Of a stretch of 64,000 bases of DNA, positions 22,787-33,476 are shown piece by piece. The position numbers and the translations under genes are program-made. The DNA lies in NCBI GenBank assembly GCA_017464245.1, contig JAFUDV010000089.1, positions 1 to 64,000 on the forward strand, given 5' to 3'. The stretch's first letter is position 1. Each line of letters opens with the position of its first letter. Below the pieces are notes generated by a model, which worked only from the letters and a program-made list of their open reading frames with translations, was not told the DNA's origin and did not search any database. The stretch comes from Bacteroidales bacterium. Its GTDB lineage: Bacteria; Bacteroidota; Bacteroidia; Bacteroidales; UBA932.

Positions 22787-23770
22787 TTGGACATCGACAT
22801 CAATACCCTGCAAGATTATCTGGACGGCAAGCTCTCCGACGAGGAGAATCTGGAAGTCCAAGTCTATCTGTCTGACCATATGGACGATCCGGAGGTCCAG
22901 TCCCTGCTGGAAGGAGCCTTTGACAGCTTCCGTATCGAAAAAGAGGAAGATACTTTCCGGTCCCTGACGGCCACACGTGCCAGGCTGGGAATCGCTCCCC
23001 GGCGGGCTCTCCGCCCCTTTATCCGGCTGGCGGCGGCCGCGGTCACCTTGCTTTTGGCCGTACCCGCAGCGCTTCAAGTCGGGTATCATCTCCACAAGGA
23101 ACCCGCCCCCGTCGCCTGGATGGAACTGAGCGTTCCGACCGCCCAGACGCGAGAACTCACGCTCCCGGACGGGACCCATCTCTCCCTGGGGGCGGAATCC
23201 CGGGTCACCTGGCCGGAATCCTTCACCGGAGAAGAGCGCCGCATCTTCCTGGACGGCGAGGTGACGGCCAAGGTAGCCAAGGACCCGGAGCATCCCTTCA
23301 TCATCCAATCCGGGGACATCGACGTCCGCGTCCACGGAACGACCTTCAATTTCAAGTCGTACCGGAACAATACGCTGGTGGAGATGATGCTGCTGGAAGG
23401 GTCCGTCAGCATGGACATCCACTCGGAGGAAGGGACCCGGGAAGTCCGGCTGACTCCCGGTGACATCGCCCAGTACAACCGCCAGGACGGAGACGTGGTC
23501 CTGGGGAAGTTCTCTCCGGAGAGTTTCCGGGTCTTCTCGGACGAGCGGTCCTTCAGCTTCTTCAACATACCTCTCAGCGACATCGCGGCCGACCTGGAAC
23601 GTGCTTTCGGGACCAAGATCGTCGTAGCGGACCAGTCCATCGTCTCACACCGGTTCCTTGCGTTCTTCACCAACCACGAATCCCTTGACGAGATTCTCCG
23701 CCTGCTCTCCGCCAACGGAGACCTGCGCGTCGTCCGGTCGGACGGCGTCGTCTATCTATACGGCAAATAA
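22787..23770 (+). CDS. FecR-family anti-sigma factor with TTG start
   Basis: The 327-residue protein has an N-terminal cytoplasmic sigma-binding region (1-70: NTLQDYLDGKLSDEENLEVQ), one membrane helix (about 82-100: LAAAAVTLLLAVPAALQV), then the periplasmic FecR domain (about 115-215: TLPDGTHLSLGAESRVTWPESF, GEVTAKVAKDPEHPFII). A C-terminal STN-like DUF4974 region (about 255-327: FNIPLSDIAADLERAFGTKIV) follows. A TAA at 22772-22774 closes the frame just upstream, and the only start before the conserved N-terminus is TTG at 22787. It holds the sigma factor inactive until SusC with its STN domain signals. Confidence 0.9.
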   Translation: MDIDINTLQDYLDGKLSDEENLEVQVYLSDHMDDPEVQSLLEGAFDSFRIEKEEDTFRSLTATRARLGIAPRRALRPFIRLAAAAVTLLLAVPAALQVGYHLHKEPAPVAWMELSVPTAQTRELTLPDGTHLSLGAESRVTWPESFTGEERRIFLDGEVTAKVAKDPEHPFIIQSGDIDVRVHGTTFNFKSYRNNTLVEMMLLEGSVSMDIHSEEGTREVRLTPGDIAQYNRQDGDVVLGKFSPESFRVFSDERSFSFFNIPLSDIAADLERAFGTKIVVADQSIVSHRFLAFFTNHESLDEILRLLSANGDLRVVRSDGVVYLYGK

Positions 23771-23804
23771 CCAACCCATCCAACCAACACAAAAACAAAC
23801 AAAC

Positions 23805-26800
23805 ATGATGATCCCATCAGACTTCTTGCGCCCCGTGCGCACGATTTTGGTGACGGTCGCCCTCCTGTTTCCGGCATGGCTCGGTGCACAGAACGTGACA
23901 CTGAACCTGAAGGACGTTTCCGTCCAGGAAGCGGTGATGCAACTGCAGTCCCAGGGCAACTACACCATTGTCATCAACGCTGACGATGCGGACTTGCAGC
24001 GGAAGGTTTCCGTTTCCGCCCACAATGCACCGCTGAACGATGTGCTTTCCCAGATTTTCAAGGGGCAGGAACTGGACTTCGCCATCATTGGCAACACGGT
24101 TTCCGTAACCCGGCGCAAAGCTGCGGTTCCCGCTCCTGCAAAAAACAGCCTCCGCGGCTTCGTGGTGGACAGTTCCGGTGAACCGCTGGTCGGTGCCTCG
24201 CTCGTGGACAAGGCCTCCGGAGCCTATGTCATTACGGATGAGACGGGGGCGTTCATCCTGAACGGAATCGCCCTGCCCGCCGTATTGACGGTATCCTATC
24301 TCGGATTTGACGACCAGACAGTCACCGTCACCGGAAGGGAACGCCAGCCCCTGACCATCAGCATGGAGAGCCGGAACACCCTGCTGGACGAGCTGGTTGT
24401 GGTCGGCTACGGTACCCAGAAACGGGTCAACCTGACCGGCGCCGTCTCCGTCATCGACGGGAAGGAATTGAATTCCAGGCCCGTCACCAACACCGCCATG
24501 GCCATCCAGGGTGCAGACCCTTCCCTGGTCCTGACCACCTCCAGCGGTTCCATCGACGGAACCAACTACAGCATCAACATCCGCGGAAAACTGTCCCTGA
24601 ACAGCGGTTCCCCGCTGATTCTCGTGGACGGCATCGAGAGTTCCCTCACCCAGGTCAACCCCAACGACATCGAGAGCATCTCCGTCCTGAAGGATGCATC
24701 GGCCTGCGCCATCTACGGTGCAAAGGCCAGCGCCGGCGTCGTGCTGATCACGACCAAGAGCGGGGCCGAGGGAGATGCGAAGATCACTTACAACGGCCGG
24801 TTCAGCCTATCCGCCAACACGACATCGACCGACTTCATCACCAACGGTTACGATTACGTTACGCTGACCAACGATTTCTACAAGACCTTCAAGGGCTATG
24901 GCGCCTGGACCTACTCCGACGAGCAGCTCCAGATGCTGTACGAGCGCCGCAACGACAAGACGGAGAATCCGGAACGTCCGTGGGTCATCCCCGACGAGAC
25001 CGGGACCAACACGTACGTCTATCTGGGCAACTTCGACTGGTACGACTACCTCTTCAACCGCATACGCCCCGAAACCGAGCACAACGTCACCGTGCGCGGC
25101 GGCACCAACAAGGTAAGATACTACGCCTCAGCCCGTTATCTGTACAGGGAAGGCCTGTTCGCAGGCAATGCCCAGGACATCTACAACAGCATCTCGCTGC
25201 GCAGCAAAGTGGACGCCAGGATCAACCGGTGGCTCGATTACTCCACCAACATCAGCATGGAGCGGACCCGGTATGACTGGGGCGGCTTCTGGGAAATGGA
25301 CGGTTCCACGGGCTACGTAAGCCAGGGTATCATGTGGAACCTGACCCAGAACGTGGGTCCGAACTATGTCCCCTTCAATCCTGACGGGACCATCGCGATG
25401 GTGCCCGGATTCATGGCCGATGCCACTTCCCCGCTGATGTCGGGACGCGGCGGCGTGTTCATGGACGGCCGGAACAGCAATACCAACGTGAACAATTACT
25501 GGACCTGGACCAACCGCTTCACCGCCCATCTGGCGGAAGGCCTGAACCTGATCGCCGACTATACCTACCGGCGCCGTGACCGCCGCCTGAACAACCGCAG
25601 CCTCCCCACTGCGAACTGCTATGACAATGTGAACCAGCGCATGTACGTCGGCAACGGCCTCACCGGAGGCGTTTTTTCCAACGGTTCCGTCTATGATTTC
25701 ACCCGCGAGTACCGTTATTATCAGGACGGCAGCGTCATCAACGCCTACTTCGCCTATGACAATACGTTCGGCGACCATCACGTGGCCGCCACGGCGGGCG
25801 GCAACTTCGACGACTACCACTCCAGCAGCCTGAACGTCCAGCAGAAAGGATCCCTGAGCGACGCCCTGTCCTTCATCAACATGGCGAACGGCGAGATCGA
25901 GAAGGCGTCCATGTCCAACAGCGCCTACCGGACCCTGGGCTTCTTCGGACGTGTGAACTACGACTGGAAGAGCCGCTACCTGATTGAACTGAGCGGCCGT
26001 TACGACGGTTCCTCCCGCTTTCCGAAAGGCCACCGTTGGGGTTTCTTCCCTTCCGCCTCCGCCGGCTGGCGCATCAGCGAGGAGCCTTTCTGGACGAATG
26101 TCAGGCCCTACGTCTCCAATGCGAAGATCCGTCTCAGCTATGGCACCCTGGGCAACCAGCAGGTGGACAACTACTATTACTGGGAGGAACTGAAAACCGG
26201 ACTCCTGAGCGGCTACACTTTCGACGGAATCAGCAATGCCGGATACGCCTACGTGGACGCCCCGGTCTCCAGCGGGCTCACCTGGGAGACGGTGATTTCC
26301 AAGAACCTGGGCATCGACCTGGGCTTCTTCCGGAACCGCCTCAACCTGAACGCCGACTTCTTCATCCGTGACACCCGGAACATGCTCACCGCCGCCATGG
26401 CGCTGCCTTATGTCTATGGAGAAACCGCCCCCAAGGAGAACGCAGCCGACCTGCGCACGAAGGGATACGAGCTCTCCCTAAGCTGGAAGGACAATGCCGT
26501 CGTCGGCGGGAAGCCCCTCTACTACGGATTGACCGCCACCCTCGGCGATTTCGTCACCCACATCACCAAGTTCGACAACGAGAGCCAGCTGCTGAGCGAG
26601 AACTATGTCGGCAAGCGCCTGGGCGACATCTGGGGATATGTGACCGACGGGGTCTTCGCCACCGACGAAGAAGCGGCCGAGTACGAACGCACCATCGAAT
26701 CCTTCTCCACCGTCAACAAGAGTATCAGCGCGCAGGCTGCTCCCTGGAACCACCTGATGGCCGGCGACATCAAGTATGTCGACCTGGGCGGCAATGTCCA

Positions 26801-27425
26801 GTACGACGACGAGGGGAACGTCATCTCCAACACGCCGGACGGCAAGATCAACACGGGCGACAACACCTTGAAGAACCCGGGAGACCGCCAGGTGATCGGC
26901 AATTCCCTGCCCCGCTACAACTACGCGTTCAAGGGGGAATTCAGCTGGTACGGCATCGACCTCAGCGTCTTCTTCCAGGGAGTGGGCAAACTGAGCTGGA
27001 TGCCCAACGGAAACTGCATCTATTTCTGGGGGCCCTACTCCTACCAGCGGCCGACGTTCATCCCCAGCGACTTCGTCGAGAAGTGCTGGTCGGCGGAGCC
27101 CGGTGCCGACAACAGCCATGCCATTTTCCCGCGTCAGCGCGGCAGGATCGCCATGACGTCCAACCTGGTCACTTCGGACTACTATCTCCAGAACGCCGCC
27201 TATCTGCGCCTGAAGAACCTGACCGTCGGATACACGCTCCCCATCCGGAGCCGGGCCATCGACAAAGCCCGGATCTATTTCTCGGGCGAAAACCTCTTCT
27301 ACCTGTCTCCGCTGAAGAAAGCGACCCGGTACATCGATCCCGAAGTGGCGACCACTTCCATCAGCGAAGACTGCACCTATCCCTATTCGAAGACCTTCTC
27401 CCTCGGTGTTGACATTACATTCTGA
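23805..27425 (+). CDS. SusC/RagA-type TonB-dependent transporter with STN domain
   Basis: The 1206-residue outer-membrane transporter has a signal peptide (to about residue 25, ending LGAQ). An STN signalling domain follows (about 26-105: NVTLNLKDVSVQEAVMQLQSQ), a carboxypeptidase-like domain (about 115-200: LRGFVVDSSGEPLVGASL), then the SusC sequence LDELVVVGYGTQKRVNLTGAVS, the plug and the barrel ending in GVDITF. The STN domain plus upstream FecI/FecR means it both imports substrate and signals to switch on its own operon. SusD follows after 5 bases. The substrate is not shown by sequence; neighbours suggest a phosphodiester-bearing molecule. Confidence 0.94.
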   Translation: MMIPSDFLRPVRTILVTVALLFPAWLGAQNVTLNLKDVSVQEAVMQLQSQGNYTIVINADDADLQRKVSVSAHNAPLNDVLSQIFKGQELDFAIIGNTVSVTRRKAAVPAPAKNSLRGFVVDSSGEPLVGASLVDKASGAYVITDETGAFILNGIALPAVLTVSYLGFDDQTVTVTGRERQPLTISMESRNTLLDELVVVGYGTQKRVNLTGAVSVIDGKELNSRPVTNTAMAIQGADPSLVLTTSSGSIDGTNYSINIRGKLSLNSGSPLILVDGIESSLTQVNPNDIESISVLKDASACAIYGAKASAGVVLITTKSGAEGDAKITYNGRFSLSANTTSTDFITNGYDYVTLTNDFYKTFKGYGAWTYSDEQLQMLYERRNDKTENPERPWVIPDETGTNTYVYLGNFDWYDYLFNRIRPETEHNVTVRGGTNKVRYYASARYLYREGLFAGNAQDIYNSISLRSKVDARINRWLDYSTNISMERTRYDWGGFWEMDGSTGYVSQGIMWNLTQNVGPNYVPFNPDGTIAMVPGFMADATSPLMSGRGGVFMDGRNSNTNVNNYWTWTNRFTAHLAEGLNLIADYTYRRRDRRLNNRSLPTANCYDNVNQRMYVGNGLTGGVFSNGSVYDFTREYRYYQDGSVINAYFAYDNTFGDHHVAATAGGNFDDYHSSSLNVQQKGSLSDALSFINMANGEIEKASMSNSAYRTLGFFGRVNYDWKSRYLIELSGRYDGSSRFPKGHRWGFFPSASAGWRISEEPFWTNVRPYVSNAKIRLSYGTLGNQQVDNYYYWEELKTGLLSGYTFDGISNAGYAYVDAPVSSGLTWETVISKNLGIDLGFFRNRLNLNADFFIRDTRNMLTAAMALPYVYGETAPKENAADLRTKGYELSLSWKDNAVVGGKPLYYGLTATLGDFVTHITKFDNESQLLSENYVGKRLGDIWGYVTDGVFATDEEAAEYERTIESFSTVNKSISAQAAPWNHLMAGDIKYVDLGGNVQYDDEGNVISNTPDGKINTGDNTLKNPGDRQVIGNSLPRYNYAFKGEFSWYGIDLSVFFQGVGKLSWMPNGNCIYFWGPYSYQRPTFIPSDFVEKCWSAEPGADNSHAIFPRQRGRIAMTSNLVTSDYYLQNAAYLRLKNLTVGYTLPIRSRAIDKARIYFSGENLFYLSPLKKATRYIDPEVATTSISEDCTYPYSKTFSLGVDITF

Positions 27426-27430
27426 CGATT

Positions 27431-29287
27431 ATGAAAAAGACGATCCTATTCCTGTCCGTCGTCGCAGCGGCATCGGCCCTGTCTTCCTGCCAGGATTTCC
27501 TGACCAAGACTCCGGAGACCACCCTGTCCCCCGACACCTACTTCTCTTCCCAGGCGGAACTGGACCTCTGGGCCAACAAGATATACAGCGACGTCCTTCC
27601 CGGCGCCGACGACCTGGCCGGGCTCAATGCGGACGACAACGGTTCGACGACCTCGCTGAGCGCCATCCAGCGGGGCACCCGGACGCCGTCCTCGAAGTCC
27701 TGGAGCGCCTCCACCTGGAAACCGCTCCGGAACATCAACTACATGCTGGAGAACAACAAATGCAGCGACGCCTCCGTCAAGTCCATGTATGACGGTGTCG
27801 GCTACTTCTTCCGCGCCTGGTTCTACTTCGACAAAGTCCGCCAGTACGGTGATATCCCTTGGTATGACCACGTCATCGGCTCCGCCGACATGGAGGACCT
27901 GAACAAGCCCCGCGACCCGCGCGGATATGTCATGCTCAAGGTGATGGAGGACCTGGACAAGGCCTACGAACTCCTTCCCGCCCGCTGGTCCTCGGATGCC
28001 GTGTACCACGTTTCCAAGGACGCCGCTCTGGCGCTGAAATCCCGCGCCGCACTCTTCGAAGGCACTTTCCGGAAGTACCATGCCGGCTCGGACTATGTGC
28101 CCCAGGACAGCCAGACGTTCGACGGCGTCACCATCTCCTCGGAGTATTTTCTCCGTCAGGCCGCCGATGCCGCATCCAGGATGATCGGCTCCCGGAAACT
28201 GTACACGGGTAATACGCTGGGGCTCGCCCAGAAGGCGACGGACGCCTCTTACCGGGAGTACTTCCTCCTGGAAACGGCCGAGACGGATGAGACCATCCTT
28301 TCCCGCCGCTACAGCGTGGACGTCCTGGTCCGGCACGGCATCCAGTTCAACTACAAGAGCAACCACCGCAGCGCCAGCGACCGCATGGTGAACCATTACC
28401 TGCAGTCCAACGGCCAGCCGATGACCCAGCGGAGCGGCTTCGGCTACAAGGACGGAGAACCGACGCTGTCCTATGCCGACATGTTCGTCGGCCGGGATCC
28501 CCGCATGGCCCAGACCCTCCATGGTCCCGGCTATGTCGCCATCGACGGGACGGCCCATGAATCCCTTTCCTGGGAGCGCACGTTCAACGGATACCGGGTG
28601 ATCAAGTACATCTCCGATTCCTCCCATGAGACGGCCACCACTTCCACCACCGATTTCCCGGTCCTCCGCTATGCGGAAGTCCTGCTGAACTACGCCGAGG
28701 CCAAGGCGGAACTGGGAGAGCTGACGTCCGACGACATCGCCAGGACCATCGACGTCCTGCGCGCTCGGGTGGGCATGCCGGCCATGGCCCAGGTCCCGTC
28801 CGAGGTGGACCCGATGATGAAGGACTACTACCCGCACGCCACCGGCAGCCAGCTCGCCGCCATCCTGGAAGTCCGTCGCGAACGCACCGTGGAACTCTTC
28901 TGCGAAGGGTTCCGCCAGTGGGACCTGCTCCGCTGGGGAGAGGGCGCCCTCCTGACCCCGCTTGCGACCGGGGGCTTCCGCGGCATCTGGGTGAACGGAC
29001 TGGGCGACTACGACCTGGACAACGACGGCAAGGTGGACCTCTGTCTCTGGCGAGGGACCAAGCCTGCCACGACGGCTCCGGCCACCAACATCATCGAGAT
29101 CGGCGACCAGTTCACCATCACCGGCGGTCCTTCCGAGAATGTCGGATACCTTACTTACTACAGCAAGGAAGACTACGTGTGGGATGAAGGCCGGGACTAC
29201 CTCTGGCCCATCCCTGCAGACCAGCGTTCCCTGACCAAGGGCGCCCTCTCGCAAAATCCCGGCTGGGACGACGGTCTATCCTATTGA
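27431..29287 (+). CDS. SusD/RagB-family surface lipoprotein
   Basis: The 618-residue lipoprotein (lipobox LSSC, C20) forms the hinged lid of the SusC transporter and binds its cargo. It has the family's N-terminal QDFLTKTPETTLSPDTYFSS, the helical repeat region (YFFRAWFYFDKVRQYGDIPWYD) and C-terminal LRYAEVLLNYAEAKAELGE and RRERTVELFCEGFRQWDLLRWG. It is larger than many SusD proteins. It follows susC by 5 bases and precedes the glycosidase gene by 11. Confidence 0.94.
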   Translation: MKKTILFLSVVAAASALSSCQDFLTKTPETTLSPDTYFSSQAELDLWANKIYSDVLPGADDLAGLNADDNGSTTSLSAIQRGTRTPSSKSWSASTWKPLRNINYMLENNKCSDASVKSMYDGVGYFFRAWFYFDKVRQYGDIPWYDHVIGSADMEDLNKPRDPRGYVMLKVMEDLDKAYELLPARWSSDAVYHVSKDAALALKSRAALFEGTFRKYHAGSDYVPQDSQTFDGVTISSEYFLRQAADAASRMIGSRKLYTGNTLGLAQKATDASYREYFLLETAETDETILSRRYSVDVLVRHGIQFNYKSNHRSASDRMVNHYLQSNGQPMTQRSGFGYKDGEPTLSYADMFVGRDPRMAQTLHGPGYVAIDGTAHESLSWERTFNGYRVIKYISDSSHETATTSTTDFPVLRYAEVLLNYAEAKAELGELTSDDIARTIDVLRARVGMPAMAQVPSEVDPMMKDYYPHATGSQLAAILEVRRERTVELFCEGFRQWDLLRWGEGALLTPLATGGFRGIWVNGLGDYDLDNDGKVDLCLWRGTKPATTAPATNIIEIGDQFTITGGPSENVGYLTYYSKEDYVWDEGRDYLWPIPADQRSLTKGALSQNPGWDDGLSY

Positions 29288-29298
29288 TCCTGACAGCC

Positions 29299-31728
29299 AT
29301 GCGCACACACATTTCTGCTGTTTCAGCGATGGCATGGGCCGTCCTCATCACCGCATGCGGCGGCAAGACGGATCCTGCGGAGGCGCTCGACACGCCTCTG
29401 CAGGTATCCCCTGCCTCCCAGGCCGTGGTGAGTCTCGGTGAAACCAAAACGTTCTCCGTCGTCTCCTCGACGGACTGGTATGCACGCAGTTCCGAATCCT
29501 GGGCCAAGATCCAGACGGCTTCGGGGAAAGCCGGCAAGACCGGTTCCCCCCTGACGGTCAGCTGCGAAGAGAACAGGACGGCGGAAGCCAGGACTGCCCG
29601 GATCACCGTATCCAACCTGGGAAAGGAGACGCTGACCGTGTCCCTCGAGCAGGCCGCGGGCGACGGCGAAACGCCGGCCGCCCAGCGGGGCATTGCCACG
29701 GCGGATGACCTGGTCGCCTTTGCAAAGGCCGTCAACGGAGAAGGCTCCGTCGCCCCGTTCCTCGTGGACGGCGTGGTCAAGGTACTGAACGACATCGACG
29801 CGTCCTCCATCAAGGAATGGACGCCGGCCGGAACGGAGGCCATGCCCCTGACTTACAGCATCAACGGGAACAACTGCACCATCCGGAATGTCAACTGGAC
29901 CGTCGACCTGGAGAAGAGTCCGATGGCGGGCCTGGTCGGCTGCGCGAAGGGAATCACCATCCAGAAACTGACCTTCGGCGACGAAGGCAGCAAGGTGTCC
30001 TTCACCGGAAATCCTTCCGGGAAAGTCCGGGCGGGAGGGATTGTCGGCCGCGCCGAATCCATCACGATGGAGCACGTCACCAACAATGCCGGCCTGACCG
30101 TCACGGGGACATCAGCCACCGGGAACGACCTGATTGTCGGAGGCATAGCCGGCTATATCAACTCCGGCAGCAAGCTCGGAGGCGACCTGAAGAGCCAGGG
30201 CTGCGCCAACAACGGAGACATCACCGTTCCGGTCCCGGCCCAGCAGGGCGGGATCGTCGGCTACAATTCCGGCATCATCAAGAACTGCTCCAATTACGGA
30301 GCCATCACGGGCAGGAAGGAAAGCAATTACGGACCGGGCTGGCTCTGTTCCTACAACAGCACCAAATCCAACGTCACCTCCAACTACGGCTACGGCTCCG
30401 TCAACGGCACCCCTGCCATGATGAAGAACGCCATGGTCAACTACGAGGCCGGATACGACCTGGAAGCGAACACCGTGGACTGGACGCTGGACGCCTACTA
30501 CGACTGGGAGACGGTGGAAACGCGCCGGCTCCACAGCGGGGCGACCTACACCCATTACAGCTGCGTCAACGTTCCCCGGCATATCCACGTCCTGGAGATC
30601 GACCTCAAGGATACGGGCATCGAACTGAACAGTTCCCTGGCCGACGAACGGATTCCCAACCCCAACGGCAATGGAAACAGCAACAACGGCTTCAACAAAC
30701 GGGAGACCCTGTCCATGCTCTGTAACCGGCGCCGCGCCGAGGGAAAGAAGGTCCTGGCCGGCGTGAACAGCTGTTTCTTCGACTCCAACGACGGGATCAG
30801 CCGGGGCTTCCATGTGGAAGACGGCGAGCCGGTGTATATCAACAACCCTTCGGTCGTCTCCAACCTGACGAACCATCTCTGGGGATTTACCGTATTCGCC
30901 GACGGAACCGCGTCCTGCGGGAAGAAGGCATTTACCGGCACCCTCCGCATGGGCGGGAAGGAGTACCGTTTCAACACGGTGAACGACACCACGCTCCGGC
31001 ACGCCTCCCCTACCGTTTCGCCGGTCAACCTGTTCACGTCGCGCTACGTCCGCGTACCGCATCCGTCCTATCCGAGTCTCATCAACGACCTGGCCTCCAA
31101 CGTCCTCTATGTCATCTGCGAATACACGGGAGACGTGATGAAAGTGAACACCGGCTATGCCGCGGCGAAAGTGGTCGATATCGTGGACGGACGGTCCGGG
31201 AGCATCGAGAAGCCCTACATTACGGCCGGCAACCGTGTCGGAATCGCGCTTTCCGGCGAGAAGGCCAGCGAATGGTACGCCAAGGTGAAGAAAGGAGACA
31301 CCGTGGAGCTCAGATGCGACATCGCCATCGACGGTGACGCGTCCAAGCCCATCCTGGCCCTGGATTCCACCATGTACCAGCTGCTGACCGACGGAGAAGA
31401 CGCGTCCAACACGCCGGGTTCCAGCGCATCCCTCTACAGCAAGTACGATCCGATCACCTTCCCGGTCGTCAGCCAGGACCGTTCCAAGGTCTGGCTGGTG
31501 GAAGTGGACGGCCGCCAGGACTGGTACTCCACCGGCATCAAGGGGTATGAACTCTACCGGATTGCGAAGAAACTCGGCGGCTGGTGGGCGACCCGCCTGG
31601 ATGGCGGCGGTTCCTCGGCCATGTGGGTCTGGGATGCCTCCAAGGGCAGCGGAGCCCTGGTCAACCGCGTCAGCGACTCCAAGGGAGAGCGCAGCTGCAT
31701 GTCCTATCTCCTCCTAACGGAAAAATAA
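29299..31728 (+). CDS. Phosphodiester glycosidase lipoprotein (NAGPA/DUF2233) with BACON and GLUG-like regions
   Basis: The 809-residue lipoprotein (LITAC, C20) has a BACON domain (about 36-118: VVSLGETKTFSVVSSTDWYA). A beta-helical GLUG-like region follows (about 130-400: GGIVGRAESITMEHVTNNAGL, GGIVGYNSGIIKNCSNYGAI), then a C-terminal phosphodiester glycosidase domain (about 430-809). The latter shows AGVNSCFFDSNDGISRGFHVEDGEPV and the conserved DGGGS (D768-S772). The prototype uncovering enzyme removes GlcNAc from GlcNAc-1-phosphodiesters. Here it would act at the cell surface, ahead of SusCD import. The ATG at 29299 gives the lipoprotein leader. Confidence 0.88.
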   Translation: MRTHISAVSAMAWAVLITACGGKTDPAEALDTPLQVSPASQAVVSLGETKTFSVVSSTDWYARSSESWAKIQTASGKAGKTGSPLTVSCEENRTAEARTARITVSNLGKETLTVSLEQAAGDGETPAAQRGIATADDLVAFAKAVNGEGSVAPFLVDGVVKVLNDIDASSIKEWTPAGTEAMPLTYSINGNNCTIRNVNWTVDLEKSPMAGLVGCAKGITIQKLTFGDEGSKVSFTGNPSGKVRAGGIVGRAESITMEHVTNNAGLTVTGTSATGNDLIVGGIAGYINSGSKLGGDLKSQGCANNGDITVPVPAQQGGIVGYNSGIIKNCSNYGAITGRKESNYGPGWLCSYNSTKSNVTSNYGYGSVNGTPAMMKNAMVNYEAGYDLEANTVDWTLDAYYDWETVETRRLHSGATYTHYSCVNVPRHIHVLEIDLKDTGIELNSSLADERIPNPNGNGNSNNGFNKRETLSMLCNRRRAEGKKVLAGVNSCFFDSNDGISRGFHVEDGEPVYINNPSVVSNLTNHLWGFTVFADGTASCGKKAFTGTLRMGGKEYRFNTVNDTTLRHASPTVSPVNLFTSRYVRVPHPSYPSLINDLASNVLYVICEYTGDVMKVNTGYAAAKVVDIVDGRSGSIEKPYITAGNRVGIALSGEKASEWYAKVKKGDTVELRCDIAIDGDASKPILALDSTMYQLLTDGEDASNTPGSSASLYSKYDPITFPVVSQDRSKVWLVEVDGRQDWYSTGIKGYELYRIAKKLGGWWATRLDGGGSSAMWVWDASKGSGALVNRVSDSKGERSCMSYLLLTEK

Positions 31729-31742
31729 AACATACAATAACC

Positions 31743-33464
31743 ATGAAATCATTTTTCAGAATAGCCCTTGCGCTGCTCTTTGGAGCGGCCGTGGCGGGAT
31801 CCTGCAACACCAGGCAGGACGAACCGGCCTGCACCATCACGGCCGACAGGACCGCCATCAGCGACGTGGCGGCCAACGCCCCGGGCGCGGAAGTCGTCGT
31901 CGTCACGACCGACGCCCCGTACTGGATCGTCATCACGCCCGACTGGATCAAGGCCGATCCCACCACGGGTGTCGGCGGCGGAAAGAGCTCCATCGTGACG
32001 CTCACGGTAGCCTCCAATTACAAGAACGAAACCACAGACACCAATCCGCGCAGCGGAAATGTCGTATTCTCGGGCGGAATGACCTCCCTCAGCATCCCGG
32101 TGAGCCAGCTGGGATACACCGCCTACATCGATCCCAGCCTCGGGATCGGCGGCATTCCGGACATGAACGAATTCCGTGATTTCATCGACGCGGTCAATGA
32201 AGGCAACTCCGTCTCCCGCTGGATGAATCCGGTCGGAGAAGTGGAGCTCTTGACCGACCTGGACCTGGCAGAGTTCGGCCCCGACTGGGTCCCGATCGGG
32301 GCCGTGGAGCAGACGGGGAACGGGAACAACGCCTGCAAGCCGGTGGGCAACGCCTTCAGCGGGATATTCAACGGCGGCGGCCATACGATACGCAACTTCA
32401 ACGTATCCAAGAACCTGGAGGATGTCGCCAGCGGAGCCACCTTCGGTCTGTTCGGCGTGCTGGACAATGCCGTCGTCAAGAACCTCCGTGTCGAAACCGA
32501 CTTCACCGTCAGCGCCAACGGGACGGCCGATGTCGGAGTCGTCGCCGGTACGGTCCTGAGTTCCACGATCGAGAACGTGACGGTCACCGGAAAGATCACC
32601 TCGGCCGGAACCACCTCCACCAAGCGCTTCGCCCTGGGCGGCATCGCCGGATTCGTCTATAGCGTCTTCGATGCCGAATCCGGCAATGCCTACGACAGCT
32701 TCATCAAGGACTGCAAGGTCGATGCGGAAGTCCGTGTGGACTGCGGGGCCAATACGGCCAACGGTGCGACCTGCGTCATGTACGGCGGCATCGCCGCCTT
32801 CGCCACCAACATCAAGGACGAATCCCGGATCCACATCGAGGATTGCGAAAACAGCGGTTCGATGACCGTCAATACCGGACGGTGCAGCGGCATCCTCCCG
32901 ACGGCCAACTACGGTGCCATCGTAAAAGGCTGCACCAACAAGGCATCCCAGCTGAACACTATCGAGAACGGACGCATCGGACAGATTGTCTGCAACCTCA
33001 GCACGTACAGTGCGGTCATCGACTGCGTGAACGAAGGCGACCTCACCACCACGGAGAGCAAGACGACGGCCGCCGCCCTGGTCGCCCTTGCCGGTGACGA
33101 TACGGCCTATATCGAAGGAGGGGAACGGATCTGCAACACAGGCACCATCCTCGCGGCCTTCGACCCGTCCACGGACAGCAGCAACCGCAACTTCTCCGGT
33201 CTCCTGTGCGCGAACATGAATAAGTTCGACCATATCTCGAACATCATCCTGAGCGGCCGCTACGGCGTTTACAAGGCAGACGGGAACCACGAGATGTACC
33301 CGGTCAACTCCGCGAACATCATGGAATACATCGGCTGGCTCAATGATGCCTACAAGGAAAAGGCGACCAACATCACCTATACCTCCTCCGGACCGGAGCC
33401 TGAAACCCCCGAAACCGGTGGCAGTATCACTCCTTTGGATCCTGTCGATGACACCTGGGACTAA
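31743..33464 (+). CDS. BACON-GLUG surface lipoprotein
   Basis: The 573-residue lipoprotein (AGSC, C21) has a BACON-like domain (about 25-120: ISDVAANAPGAEVVVVTTDAPYW). A roughly 400-residue module follows that begins IGGIPDMNEFRDFIDAVNEG and contains GLUG-type repeats (FNGGGHTIRNF, GLFGVLDNAVVKNLRV, GGIAGFVYS, IVKGCTNKA). The module is closely related to both halves of the next protein. I see no catalytic motif; binding of the substrate or of a surface is likely. It lies 14 bases after the glycosidase gene and 12 before the next. Confidence 0.85.
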   Translation: MKSFFRIALALLFGAAVAGSCNTRQDEPACTITADRTAISDVAANAPGAEVVVVTTDAPYWIVITPDWIKADPTTGVGGGKSSIVTLTVASNYKNETTDTNPRSGNVVFSGGMTSLSIPVSQLGYTAYIDPSLGIGGIPDMNEFRDFIDAVNEGNSVSRWMNPVGEVELLTDLDLAEFGPDWVPIGAVEQTGNGNNACKPVGNAFSGIFNGGGHTIRNFNVSKNLEDVASGATFGLFGVLDNAVVKNLRVETDFTVSANGTADVGVVAGTVLSSTIENVTVTGKITSAGTTSTKRFALGGIAGFVYSVFDAESGNAYDSFIKDCKVDAEVRVDCGANTANGATCVMYGGIAAFATNIKDESRIHIEDCENSGSMTVNTGRCSGILPTANYGAIVKGCTNKASQLNTIENGRIGQIVCNLSTYSAVIDCVNEGDLTTTESKTTAAALVALAGDDTAYIEGGERICNTGTILAAFDPSTDSSNRNFSGLLCANMNKFDHISNIILSGRYGVYKADGNHEMYPVNSANIMEYIGWLNDAYKEKATNITYTSSGPEPETPETGGSITPLDPVDDTWD

Positions 33465-33476
33465 TCAGCAAACGAT

